From positions 6,714,501 to 6,778,500 of the forward strand of contig NZ_CP091430.1 of the NCBI RefSeq assembly GCF_024734895.1: 64,000 nucleotides of DNA. Direction: 5' to 3'. The stretch's first letter is position 1; every line of letters starts with the position of its first letter. This stretch comes from Paenibacillus spongiae (GTDB lineage Bacteria; Bacillota; Bacilli; Paenibacillales; Paenibacillaceae). The notes under the pieces are model-generated. The model ran no database searches and was not told the DNA's origin. It saw only the letters and a program-made list of their open reading frames with translations. Positions 18,109 through 26,172 of this stretch are shown one piece after another. The position numbers and the translations under genes were made by a program.

Positions 18109-19674
18109 TTACAGTTTGTTGGCTGTCCATAATACGCTTCTTCGCAGCATTTCTCTTACTTCCAAGACCTCATAGGCCGCCCGGTCATGCCCCAGCAGCG
18201 TCTGCAGCACGCGGCCATTCCGGTAACGCGCCGTCCACGCCAGCGGTTCATGCTGCCCCGTGTTGACGGAATCCGCACCGTACAGTACATGAACGCTCCC
18301 GCTTCTTTCTTCACCGGCAGCAGGCCCGCTGGCCTCCTGCCGGTAGTAGAGCTCATCCCGGACATCGAAATCCGGCAAGCCGCGCATAATCGGATGCTCC
18401 CGGTCGGCAATCTTCACCCGGAACGAGCCGTAGTTGTCATGCCCGCTGTCTCCGTGATGGTTCCACACATGCGGGACCATCTTCCGGTATTCCGGCCAAT
18501 CGGAGCCGCCCGCTTCCGGCAGCGAGAAGTGAAAGGCGCCGTTGGAGAAGTGCAGCGCGACCAGCCCGCCTCCCCTCTCCATATGACCGATCAAGGCGGA
18601 CTTCGCCTGCTCGCTCAGACCTGCGGGGTCCTTCCAATTGCAATAGTTCAGCACAATCGTGTCAAATGCGGTCAAATCCCATTGTCCAAGCGCATCCGCA
18701 TCCAGTGTCAGGGCAGCGGTTATAGCGGGATTCTCGTGAAGCGCTTCCATAATAAGCGGGGTCGTCTCTTCCCAATTATGCCACTTGTGCTCGTCGTTGC
18801 CCGCCAATACCAGCGCCCTGACCGTTTGCCCGGTTACGACCGCCCGGCCATCGCCGCCCATCGCTGCGAACGCCCGATCGACGACCTCATCGGCATAGAA
18901 CCGGCTGTGGATTCCGCCGACTGGGATCGCGAAGCCTGCCGCCCACAGCAGCGCCTGAAGATTCAGCCTTCGGAAGCCTTCGTCCTCCCATATCGAATAC
19001 GAATGCCCGGCCGTCGTCACGAAGGAGCGTCCGCCATTCTCCCTCTCCAGCGCCCAGCCTACCAGGTTCGCTTCCGGATGATCGCCCGCAAGCTCCGGTA
19101 CCGTCCAGATCGGTATCCGCCTTGGATCGTCAGGAATCATCCGAAGGTGAAAATACACCTCATCCTGCAGAGAGATCGTGTCCGCTACTCCCGTACAGAT
19201 CGGATGCTCCCGGGAAGACAGATCGAGCCTGCTGCCCATATCAATCCTGGAATACCAGTTCCGCTCGCCCCGCTCGTCCTCCCATTCGAAATAGCCGCCA
19301 GCCCACGCTAAGACGGACTTGCCCTCCTCCCGCGTGAAGAACGTGGAGAAATGCAGCAGAATCAAGCCGCAGCCGCCGTCCATCAGCTTCTTCATAAGCG
19401 CTATCCGCTGTTCATTGGCCACGAATGGAACATCCCGATACAGCTCGCCGTCTCTGCCGTCCGTAACGAACAGCAGCAGATCCGCGTCCTCCAGCAGCTC
19501 ATCGTTGTCCGGCCATCCGCCGCTTACCGCGTGCACCTGCAGCCGGTCGCTATAAATCGACTGATCGAGCAGCACCTTGAGCAGCCGCACCGTCTTATCA
19601 TACTCGTGCGCGCCGGGTCCATGACTCGGTTCGCCGGCAATCAACACCACTTTTTTCACCTTGTTCGATTCCAC
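18109..19674 (-). CDS. double ThuA-domain protein (trehalose-utilisation-like)
   Basis: A 521-residue protein with two consecutive ThuA-like domains, flavodoxin/class-I amidotransferase-type folds. The first begins KKVVLIAGEPSHGPGAHEY near residue 6, the second VRALVLAGNDEHKWHNWEE near 270; both contain the GGGLVALHFSNGAF/GGCGLILLHFSTFF type strand and a HPI..G motif (EHPICTG, EHPIMRG). Single-domain ThuA proteins are about 220-250 residues, so this is a tandem duplication or fusion. ThuA proteins are linked to uptake or oxidation of disaccharides (3-keto sugars). The GTG start at 19674 has GAAAGGAA upstream; the longer frame lacks a site. It is divergent from an araC gene at 19838. Confidence 0.83.
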   Translation of the reverse strand: MESNKVKKVVLIAGEPSHGPGAHEYDKTVRLLKVLLDQSIYSDRLQVHAVSGGWPDNDELLEDADLLLFVTDGRDGELYRDVPFVANEQRIALMKKLMDGGCGLILLHFSTFFTREEGKSVLAWAGGYFEWEDERGERNWYSRIDMGSRLDLSSREHPICTGVADTISLQDEVYFHLRMIPDDPRRIPIWTVPELAGDHPEANLVGWALERENGGRSFVTTAGHSYSIWEDEGFRRLNLQALLWAAGFAIPVGGIHSRFYADEVVDRAFAAMGGDGRAVVTGQTVRALVLAGNDEHKWHNWEETTPLIMEALHENPAITAALTLDADALGQWDLTAFDTIVLNYCNWKDPAGLSEQAKSALIGHMERGGGLVALHFSNGAFHFSLPEAGGSDWPEYRKMVPHVWNHHGDSGHDNYGSFRVKIADREHPIMRGLPDFDVRDELYYRQEASGPAAGEERSGSVHVLYGADSVNTGQHEPLAWTARYRNGRVLQTLLGHDRAAYEVLEVREMLRRSVLWTANKL

Positions 19675-19837
19675 GCTACCGTTCCTTTCTTCATGAAATG
19701 GCTTCCTCTCCTTTGTACCAAAATTGCCGGGCAATGAACATGATTGCAGGTATGAATATCTATCTGAGAATCCAAATGCGATTTTTTGTAATGATGCGGG
19801 GACAGGACCATGGTAAAGTAATGACGGGGGTGTAATC

Positions 19838-20722
19838 ATGCAAAATTGGGGCGACCTGCTGGAGGTGCCGATAAGGCTGGAGCACTTGGACGTAGGGAAT
19901 GGGGACAGCGAGCACGAATGGGTACATAAGAAGACGGTTCCCTTCGGGATTATTGCCCAAGCCGTCGAAGGCTCCTATGTCGTCCATACGCCTGAAGGAA
20001 CCCGGACGGCGGCGGAAGGGGAGGCGTTTATCGCGCCGGCCAACCTGCCTTTGGAAATCATCCACAAAGCCCGACCCGGAACGGACACCATGAAATTTCG
20101 TTACGTCCACTTCCGCTTTACGTATATGGGGACGATCGATCTGTTCGATCTGTACGAGCTCCCCAAACAAACCGACCGGCCGACCGGTCTCCTATACGGC
20201 GACATCATTCGGCAGATGCAGCAGATCAAGGAGCAGGAGAACGGCCTCTCCATCGCCTATTGGGCGAAGAAGAACGAGCTGGCCTACCGGCTGCTTGTCA
20301 CGCTGCTCGAATCGTCCGCGCCGAAGGAGAAATATGCTTCCCGGCTTGCGCTGCTGAAGGAGCTGCAGCCGCTGCTGGACTATATTCATCAGCACCTGCA
20401 CGAGCCGCTCGACATCGGCCGGCTGCTGCTCGTCTTCCCGTATTCCCGCTCCTCGCTGTTCACGTTATTCCGCAATCTGTTCGGTCAGACGCCAATGGAA
20501 TATATTAAGGCCGTACGGCTAAATAAAGCGTTTCTCATGCTTTGCTCCACCTCGCTGCCCGTAGCGGAAATCGCGGAGACGACAGGCTTCTCGAATAGCT
20601 TTCATTTCAGCCGGGAGTTCAAGTCCCGTTATCACGTCCCTCCTACATGGGCCCGCAAGGAATACCGGCAATGGGAAGAAACAACGAATAGCCGCGAGCT
20701 TCCCGATCGGCGGCTGGATTAG
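19838..20722 (+). CDS. AraC-family regulator
   Basis: A 294-residue regulator with an N-terminal cupin-like sensor (about 10-110) and a C-terminal AraC DNA-binding domain (LLLVFPYSRSSLFTLFRNLF and EIAETTGFSNSFHFSREFKS). It reads away from the double-ThuA gene with a 163-bp gap and probably controls it. GGGGGTG precedes the ATG. Confidence 0.87.
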   Translation: MQNWGDLLEVPIRLEHLDVGNGDSEHEWVHKKTVPFGIIAQAVEGSYVVHTPEGTRTAAEGEAFIAPANLPLEIIHKARPGTDTMKFRYVHFRFTYMGTIDLFDLYELPKQTDRPTGLLYGDIIRQMQQIKEQENGLSIAYWAKKNELAYRLLVTLLESSAPKEKYASRLALLKELQPLLDYIHQHLHEPLDIGRLLLVFPYSRSSLFTLFRNLFGQTPMEYIKAVRLNKAFLMLCSTSLPVAEIAETTGFSNSFHFSREFKSRYHVPPTWARKEYRQWEETTNSRELPDRRLD

Positions 20723-20835
20723 ACCGCTTGCAGAATCGCCGTTCTTTTGCCCAATCGAACGGGTTAAACAGCGGGCTATGCTTAACGGACGGATCATGCG
20801 TGCAGTAAAGTCGAATGTCGATCCCGCATTCATAG

Positions 20836-20881
20836 AAAAAGCAGGCTAAGACCGTATAGTTTCAGTCTCAGCCTGCTTTTT
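20836..20881. terminator. bidirectional terminator
   Basis: Arms AAAAAGCAGGCT/AGCCTGCTTTTT, with an inner AGAC/GTCT pair, lie between the convergent araC and ankyrin genes. Confidence 0.72.
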
Positions 20882-20965
20882 GTTACTGCTCCGACGATGA
20901 CAATGTGCAGCCCCTTACTCGAAGGGTGTTTTACATTCTCGTTTATACAATGTCAACTTAGCTGG

Positions 20966-22294
20966 CTACCCCTGATTGGAGGAGCCGTCCGGTACTCCGT
21001 GCTTGGTCAGTACCTTCTTCACGTCGCCGCTGCCCACCGCTTGATCAGGCAATTTCACTCCGGCCTCGATGAGGCTTTCCGCTACCGCTGCGTAATCCCC
21101 GGAAGGATCCTGGATATACATCGACCCCCAGATACAGCTGCCCAATGGCGTTCCGCCAAACTCGTTTTTGGCATCTACGGATGCGCCTTGCGAAAGCAGA
21201 TATTTTACGATTTCATGATTCCCGCGGATGGCGGCAGCATGGAGCGCCGTAGGCGATCGATCGCTGCGTCGTGCATCGACATGGAATCCAACCTCCAGCA
21301 TGGCGCGGACCGCATCAAGGCGAATATCACCCGCCGCATCAACAATCAAACTTTCGTCAAGCGGCTGCAGGGAGGCAACAATATTCGGATGTCCCGATAA
21401 TATGGAATGAGCGGTTGCCGTATCCGCTTGTAAACAGGCAAGCAAAAATTTTTGTTCGGTCGAACTATATTTCAGCATCGTTTCCATTACTTTATGACGT
21501 TTCAATCTTTGAGCGAGAAATAACGGCCGCGCTGCTGTGCCGATCGTATACTCGTAAATATGTCCGCCGTCCGAATCGCCGGATGTAAAGTCTCCTTTGC
21601 CGACTTGAGCTTGAAGAGCATTCGGATCCGTCTCCAGAATACGATGCACCATGTCGTCATCGTCCAGCATGCATGCCATAAAGATATCCGTTTCTGCGCC
21701 CCGCTCGACGAGATACCTGCATTTCTCCGGACTATTCACAGCCCATTGAGCGGGTGTGCCGTTATGGTCAATATCGCGCATATCGATGTCCGCGCCGTGA
21801 GCAAGGAGAAAATCGATGATCTCGCGTTCTTTGGCAAAGTGCAGAGGAACTTGCCCATCAGGACCGCGTCGATTAACGACAGAAGGATCCTCTTCCACCA
21901 TCTTCGCCAGCAGCTCGATCATTCCTAATGCAGCGGCAGCATGGGGGTCGACATGAGCACCGCGGTCAATAAGATAACGCGAAAGATCGTGATGGTCATG
22001 ATGCAGCACTCCAAATCCTCCGGCCCACCACTGGCTTTTGGCATTAATGTCCGCACCATGCTCAAGCAATACATCGACCATCTCGCGATTTCCCCTTGAA
22101 GCTGCCGTAACAATAGCCGGACTGTCGAAAGCAAAGCATGGTACATCGATCAGAGATGCCAACCATGAATGAGTCTGAAACAGAAGCGTTGCAGTCTCCG
22201 CATCGTCATTGTTAATCGCTTGCGTTACTTGTTCGACGACTTCTTTGTCTTGTTCACTCATCGAATCGAGAAACTCCCTATTCTTTTCGTCCAT
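20966..22294 (-). CDS. ankyrin-repeat protein
   Basis: About 442 residues. At least eight ankyrin-type units are visible, for example GNREMVDVLLEHGADINA, REIIDFLLAHGADIDM, and the best-formed pair near the C-terminus, TALHAAAIRGNHEIVKYLLS with GASVDAKNEFGGTPL. There is no signal or membrane segment, so it is a cytoplasmic protein-binding scaffold of unknown partner. The ATG at 22294 is 9 bases after GGAGG; an ATG two codons upstream is almost as good. It stands alone between two terminators. Confidence 0.83.
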   Translation of the reverse strand: MDEKNREFLDSMSEQDKEVVEQVTQAINNDDAETATLLFQTHSWLASLIDVPCFAFDSPAIVTAASRGNREMVDVLLEHGADINAKSQWWAGGFGVLHHDHHDLSRYLIDRGAHVDPHAAAALGMIELLAKMVEEDPSVVNRRGPDGQVPLHFAKEREIIDFLLAHGADIDMRDIDHNGTPAQWAVNSPEKCRYLVERGAETDIFMACMLDDDDMVHRILETDPNALQAQVGKGDFTSGDSDGGHIYEYTIGTAARPLFLAQRLKRHKVMETMLKYSSTEQKFLLACLQADTATAHSILSGHPNIVASLQPLDESLIVDAAGDIRLDAVRAMLEVGFHVDARRSDRSPTALHAAAIRGNHEIVKYLLSQGASVDAKNEFGGTPLGSCIWGSMYIQDPSGDYAAVAESLIEAGVKLPDQAVGSGDVKKVLTKHGVPDGSSNQG

Positions 22295-22315
22295 AGTCAT
22301 TACCCTCCTCAACAA

Positions 22316-22643
22316 ACGGCATCAATCGCTGCCGAATCATTGCTTGAACTATTTCGTCAACGGATTCCGAACTCCTTTAAAGATCGAACTCTTTTGGCGA
22401 GCCTTCATAGAGGTTTTTGGAACCGCACCTCTCAGCCTTGCCAATACAATGGTTTGCTTATGCGGCCTACACGGTCATAGCAGCCGGAGCGAAAGCGTTT
22501 ATTGTCTCATGAATCATCACGTAATGATTCTCTGCGGCGGACTATTACCTGGAAAATGATTAATGAGGGAAATATTAGAGGTGATTAACCGGTTCAGCCT
22601 GCCCACCCTGCTTCCTATCGGAGAAATTTAGTTGTAAATATGC
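22316..22643. other. intergenic region without a recognised gene
   Basis: Short open frames exist on both strands, but none has a convincing ribosome site together with a recognisable family. I see no repeat or clear operator here. Confidence 0.4.
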
Positions 22644-22697
22644 AAAAAGAGGCTCAAGCAGGAACGGCAGCCGCCACTCCTTGCTTGAGCCTCTTTT
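22644..22697. terminator. strong terminator after the FMN reductase gene
   Basis: A 16-bp stem (AAAAGAGGCTCAAGCA and its complement) encloses a GC-rich loop that can fold further. Read on the minus strand it lies about 100 bases after the reductase stop codon and is followed by T residues. Confidence 0.7.
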
Positions 22698-22798
22698 ATC
22701 GCGGGATTGCGGACCCGATATCCGCTTCCTCCCCAAGTTGACTCCGGTATCCATATTTACGCATCTAAACTATCGAGCGCAAACCCATCGTCCGCTTG

Positions 22799-23353
22799 TT
22801 ACCGCTGGCCGACCTTAGCGGCAAGATTCTCGATCAGCTGCTGCAAAATCTTCAAGCGGTTCTCATCCGTCAGTGCGCCGGACTCATCGAATTTCAGATG
22901 AGCTTGGGACAACTGGAATTCCGGACGGTTGACCGGATCCATATTCATGGCGAACAGCAGATTGCGCAAATTGGTTTGAGCGCGTGCAGTACCGCCCATG
23001 CCCATCGTCGAGCCCATGATTGCAATAGGCTTCAGCACGAGCGGCGTTTGAACGGCCGGGCGGGACACCCAATCGAGCGCGTTCTTCAGTACGCCCGAGA
23101 TTTGGTGGTTATACTCCGGCGTGCTGATCAGAAAGCCGTCCGCAGAATGGCACAGCTCCGCGAACTGCTTGACCGCCTCCGGCAGATTGCTCTCGTCATC
23201 CTGATTGTACAGCGGAATTTGCGAGATATCGGCAAGCGTGAAACGATATTCCTCCGGAAGAAATTTCTGCGCTTGCTGAAGCAGCAGGGTGTTATGCGAG
23301 CCTTTGCGCAAGCTGCCCGAAATCCCGACGATGTGTTTCGATGTTTGTGACAT
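22799..23353 (-). CDS. NAD(P)H-dependent FMN/quinone reductase
   Basis: A 184-residue flavodoxin-fold reductase. GSLRKGSHN at 13-21 binds the FMN phosphate and STPEYNHQISGVLKNALDW near 78-96 is the conserved family segment. It reduces FMN, quinones or azo compounds using NAD(P)H in the cytoplasm. GGAGCG precedes the ATG. It is 44 bp after the DsbA-like gene in the same direction; the two together suggest a thiol/quinone stress response. Confidence 0.9.
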   Translation of the reverse strand: MSQTSKHIVGISGSLRKGSHNTLLLQQAQKFLPEEYRFTLADISQIPLYNQDDESNLPEAVKQFAELCHSADGFLISTPEYNHQISGVLKNALDWVSRPAVQTPLVLKPIAIMGSTMGMGGTARAQTNLRNLLFAMNMDPVNRPEFQLSQAHLKFDESGALTDENRLKILQQLIENLAAKVGQR

Positions 23354-23397
23354 GAATTGATTCGCTCCAATCTAATCCTGTTGAATTGTTAATGGTA

Positions 23398-24039
23398 TTA
23401 CTGATGATCTTCGTTCCACGCCTTCTGCAGTGCTTCCAGAAAAACCTCGCTCGGCTGTGCGCCGGACACGCCATACTTACGGTCAATGACGAAGAAAGGG
23501 ACGCCCTTGATGCCAAGCCGGCTGCCTTCCTGCTCATCGGCTCTTACTTCCTGCGCATACTGTCCGCTCTCCAGCATCGCGGCCGCTTCATTCCGGTCCA
23601 ATCCTATCTCCCCCGCCAGCCGTGCCAAGGTTTCCCGGTCGCCAATGTGCAGCGAATCGGTAAAGTAGGCTCGGAACAGACGCTCCAGCATCTCAGGCGC
23701 CTTCCCCTGCTGAGCCGCATAATGGGTCAGACGATGAGCGTCGAAGGAGTTCGTAGGAATCATCGTATCAAAGTGGTACGTCAAGCCCGCCGTTTGCGCT
23801 TGTGAAGCTACATTATCGTTAGCCGCTTTGGCTTGTTCGAGACTCATCCCATATTTTGACGCCAGAATTTGATCCATGGATACCCCAGGATCCTTTGGCG
23901 AATCAGGCCCCAGCTCGAAGCTGCGGTAGATAACCTCCACCTTGTCTTTGTGCGGGAACTGCGCTAACGCATTCTCGAACTTGCGTTTCCCGATATAACA
24001 GAAGGGGCATAAGTAATCAGACCAAACTTCTATTTTCAT
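23398..24039 (-). CDS. DsbA-family (FrnE-like) thiol oxidoreductase
   Basis: A 213-residue thioredoxin-fold protein with a helical insert. The active site is CPFC at 11-14 and the cis-Pro segment is GIKGVPFFV near 178. No signal peptide is present, so it acts in the cytoplasm, as expected for FrnE-type proteins. GGAGATG precedes the ATG. It is first in a two-gene unit with the FMN reductase. Confidence 0.9.
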   Translation of the reverse strand: MKIEVWSDYLCPFCYIGKRKFENALAQFPHKDKVEVIYRSFELGPDSPKDPGVSMDQILASKYGMSLEQAKAANDNVASQAQTAGLTYHFDTMIPTNSFDAHRLTHYAAQQGKAPEMLERLFRAYFTDSLHIGDRETLARLAGEIGLDRNEAAAMLESGQYAQEVRADEQEGSRLGIKGVPFFVIDRKYGVSGAQPSEVFLEALQKAWNEDHQ

Positions 24040-24389
24040 TCCATCATCTCCTTGAACCAGTCCTTCAGCCTAAAGCAGGCACAGATAAGTGTAACTCAAT
24101 TGGTTGCAGTTTAACAAGTCAAGCGGGATAAGAATCCCCTCTCTATACAGCATGTACGAAGCCCCACCGAAGAACGGCAGTCACCCTCAACACCTGATTG
24201 GGCTGCCGATTCCGATTACCACAGGCCCATTGCTGTTCAGCTCTCGATAAGCATCCGTCATTCCACAATTTGATTCATCAAATCATTCTCTTCGATAAGC
24301 AGGTCCAAATATAGCGATAATAAATAATTCATATCCTTCAAATGATGCCCGCTGGACGATATCTTCGGCCCGTACATTCAAACGCTGAT
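24040..24389. other. intergenic region upstream of the dsbA-like gene
   Basis: The first 80 bases should contain the minus-strand promoter of the DsbA-like gene; a TTGACT and a TACACT are visible there with imperfect spacing. The remainder shows no recognised gene. Confidence 0.35.
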
Positions 24390-24392
24390 AGC

Positions 24393-24572
24393 GGCGGCGT
24401 CGGTACCAATGCGGCGAAGATGGCGCTTGGCATGGGGGCAGAGGTTACGATCGTCGATCTGTCCGCCGACAGGCTGCGCATGTCCTCCGTCACCAATCTC
24501 GGCGCTTTTGTCCCCGGAATCAATATCGCTCCGATCAACAAATCCGCTTCCGATACGGCTTGGCGATATTAA
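24393..24572 (+). pseudogene. ald: remnant of alanine dehydrogenase
   Basis: The plus-strand reading SGGVGTNAAKMALGMGAEV followed by TIVDLSADRLR matches the NAD-binding segment of alanine dehydrogenase. It then jumps to a C-terminal-like piece (VTNLGAFVPGINIAPINKSA) and a stop. The catalytic N-terminus and most of the middle are absent and there is no start signal, so this is a decayed fragment with an internal deletion. Confidence 0.62.
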
Positions 24573-24639
24573 GGGATTCGAGCACCGGAGTTACACGCCT
24601 TGCGAACTTAGGCGTTCGGCGGCTGCCGGCGCAGGCACG

Positions 24640-24948
24640 CTGTAACGCCTTAAAACGGCGTTACAGTCCTCGGGCACCAGCGCGGGCACGCTGTAACGCC
24701 CTTTTTCGGCCTTACAGCGGCTGACAGCCGACTCCGCCTACAGGCTCCCTCTCTGTAACGCCTTAAAACGGCGTTACAGAACTCGGGCGGCCGGCGCGGG
24801 CACGCTGTAACGCCCTTTTTCGGCTTTACAGCGTCTTCCAGCCGACTCCGCCTACAGGCTCCCCTCTCTGTAACGCCTTAAAACGGCGTTACAGAACTCG
24901 GGCGGCCGGCGCGGGCACGCTGTAACGCCTTTTTTCGGTTTTACAGCG
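24640..24948. repeat. BIME-like array of alternating palindromes, three units
   Basis: Two palindromes alternate. Type A (CTGTAACGCC, TTAAAAC, GGCGTTACAG) starts at 24640, 24753 and 24868. Type B (CTGTAACGCC, T-rich loop, GG[CT]NTTACAG) starts at 24691, 24805 and 24920. The A-B unit repeats every 113-115 bp with a conserved GC-rich linker. It resembles bacterial interspersed mosaic elements built from REP sequences. Confidence 0.8.
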
Positions 24949-24964
24949 GCTTCGACGCAAAAAA

Positions 24965-24996
24965 AACCGCAATGCGAAGGCGCTCGCATTGCGGTT
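24965..24996 (-). terminator. terminator of the GDPD gene
   Basis: Perfect 13-bp arms AACCGCAATGCGA/TCGCATTGCGGTT, followed on the minus strand by a run of T. Confidence 0.82.
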
Positions 24997-25004
24997 ACCG
25001 TCTT

Positions 25005-25787
25005 TCAAATCGAGTGAATTCGGCGTCTTAATGCCATTGCCGGCACCGGGTCATTGCAGGTCATCACTGTGACACCGCACCCGAGCGCATAATGGACCTG
25101 CTGTTCATTGTCTGGACAATAGCACCATACCTGCAGCCCACGGCTGCGGAATTCCTCAACCGCTTTCGGCGTCATGCCGGCCATATGAAAAGCCACCGCC
25201 CACATTTTGGAGTAGGTTCCTTCGTCTCCGGGAATGAAGTTCGACATAACCTCCCCAGGGAAGCCCTGCGTTCGGACCTGATGAACATCGTGGAAATGCG
25301 CCAAAACATCGGCATCGAAGCAGGTAAATACGCAGCGGGGCAATAAGCCGTACTCGCTAAGCATGGCAACGGCCGCATCCGCGACCTCTTTGGCCTGGCT
25401 GCCGCTCTTGACTTCAACGTTCAGCAGCACTTCCGGATATGGTTGAAGCAGCTCGCAGAGTTCCTCGAAGGTAGGAATCCGCAGCCCTTCGAATGGTTTG
25501 CCGAACCACCCTCCAGCATCCAACTGCTTCAGCTCCGCGAGCGAATAATCGCTCACAAGGCCGGAACCGTTCGTTGTACGATCCACGGTTTCATCATGAA
25601 TCACCATAATAACGCGATCCTTGGAAAACCGAAGATCAAATTCGAGCATGTCCACTCCCAGCTCCAACGCCTCCTTGAAAGCAAGCAGCGTGTTTTCCGG
25701 ATAAGCGGATTTATATCCTCGATGGCCGCTGATGACGATGTCGCTCGTATCATGAATACGTTCTATCACATTCACCCACTCCTTCAA
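25005..25787 (-). CDS. glycerophosphodiester phosphodiesterase
   Basis: A 260-residue TIM-barrel enzyme that hydrolyses glycerophosphodiesters to glycerol-3-phosphate and an alcohol. GHRGYKSAYPENT at 21-33 gives the catalytic His22 and Arg23, LEFDLRFSKD at 48-57 the metal-binding Glu49 and Asp51, and IHDETVDRTT at 63-72 the second catalytic His64. There is no signal peptide, so it is cytoplasmic. Two starts are possible: TTG at 25787 with GGAGG close upstream, or GTG at 25769 with AAGGAG nine bases before it. Confidence 0.9.
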   Translation of the reverse strand: MKEWVNVIERIHDTSDIVISGHRGYKSAYPENTLLAFKEALELGVDMLEFDLRFSKDRVIMVIHDETVDRTTNGSGLVSDYSLAELKQLDAGGWFGKPFEGLRIPTFEELCELLQPYPEVLLNVEVKSGSQAKEVADAAVAMLSEYGLLPRCVFTCFDADVLAHFHDVHQVRTQGFPGEVMSNFIPGDEGTYSKMWAVAFHMAGMTPKAVEEFRSRGLQVWCYCPDNEQQVHYALGCGVTVMTCNDPVPAMALRRRIHSI

Positions 25788-26074
25788 GCAGCCTCCGCCA
25801 AGCGGTGCCGCATATTCGTCATGCCTCCCTACTTTATTTCCACTGAATGGGCCAGAATCCTCTCACCTTCTTTTTAAAATGTATCCATCGCCAATTTCAT
25901 ATCCTTGCTGTCGTACAGTATAGCACCGCCCAACGAGAAGCACCCGCACTTAACCTTCCGACCAAGCTACCGCTGTATTTGCGTCCGCCGCATATTAGAG
26001 CGTTCTTATGCTGCTAAGCATTCTTCCCCCTAACTTGAAGGCAATGTGAAAAAGATTCTGAAGCTGCATAAAAA

Positions 26075-26112
26075 ACACTGACAGACTGATGTCAGTGTTA
26101 GCTCTTTATAAT
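26075..26112 (+). promoter_or_regulatory. promoter region and operator of the DHA2 exporter
   Basis: A perfect 9-bp inverted repeat, ACACTGACA-N6-TGTCAGTGT (26075-26098), lies just upstream of TATAAT (26107-26112). It covers the expected -35 region, so a bound repressor would block RNA polymerase. The regulator is not obvious in the window. Confidence 0.6.
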
Positions 26113-26172
26113 CAAAACCATAAAGAAGACAACTACGATCTTCTGAATTCAAATAAGAGAGGAATCCCATTC

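Noticed and set aside
22316-22480. Plus-strand frame with RIPNSFKDRTLLASLHRGF as a transposase remnant
   Set aside because: The similarity could not be tied to any insertion-sequence family, and no inverted ends or target duplication were seen.
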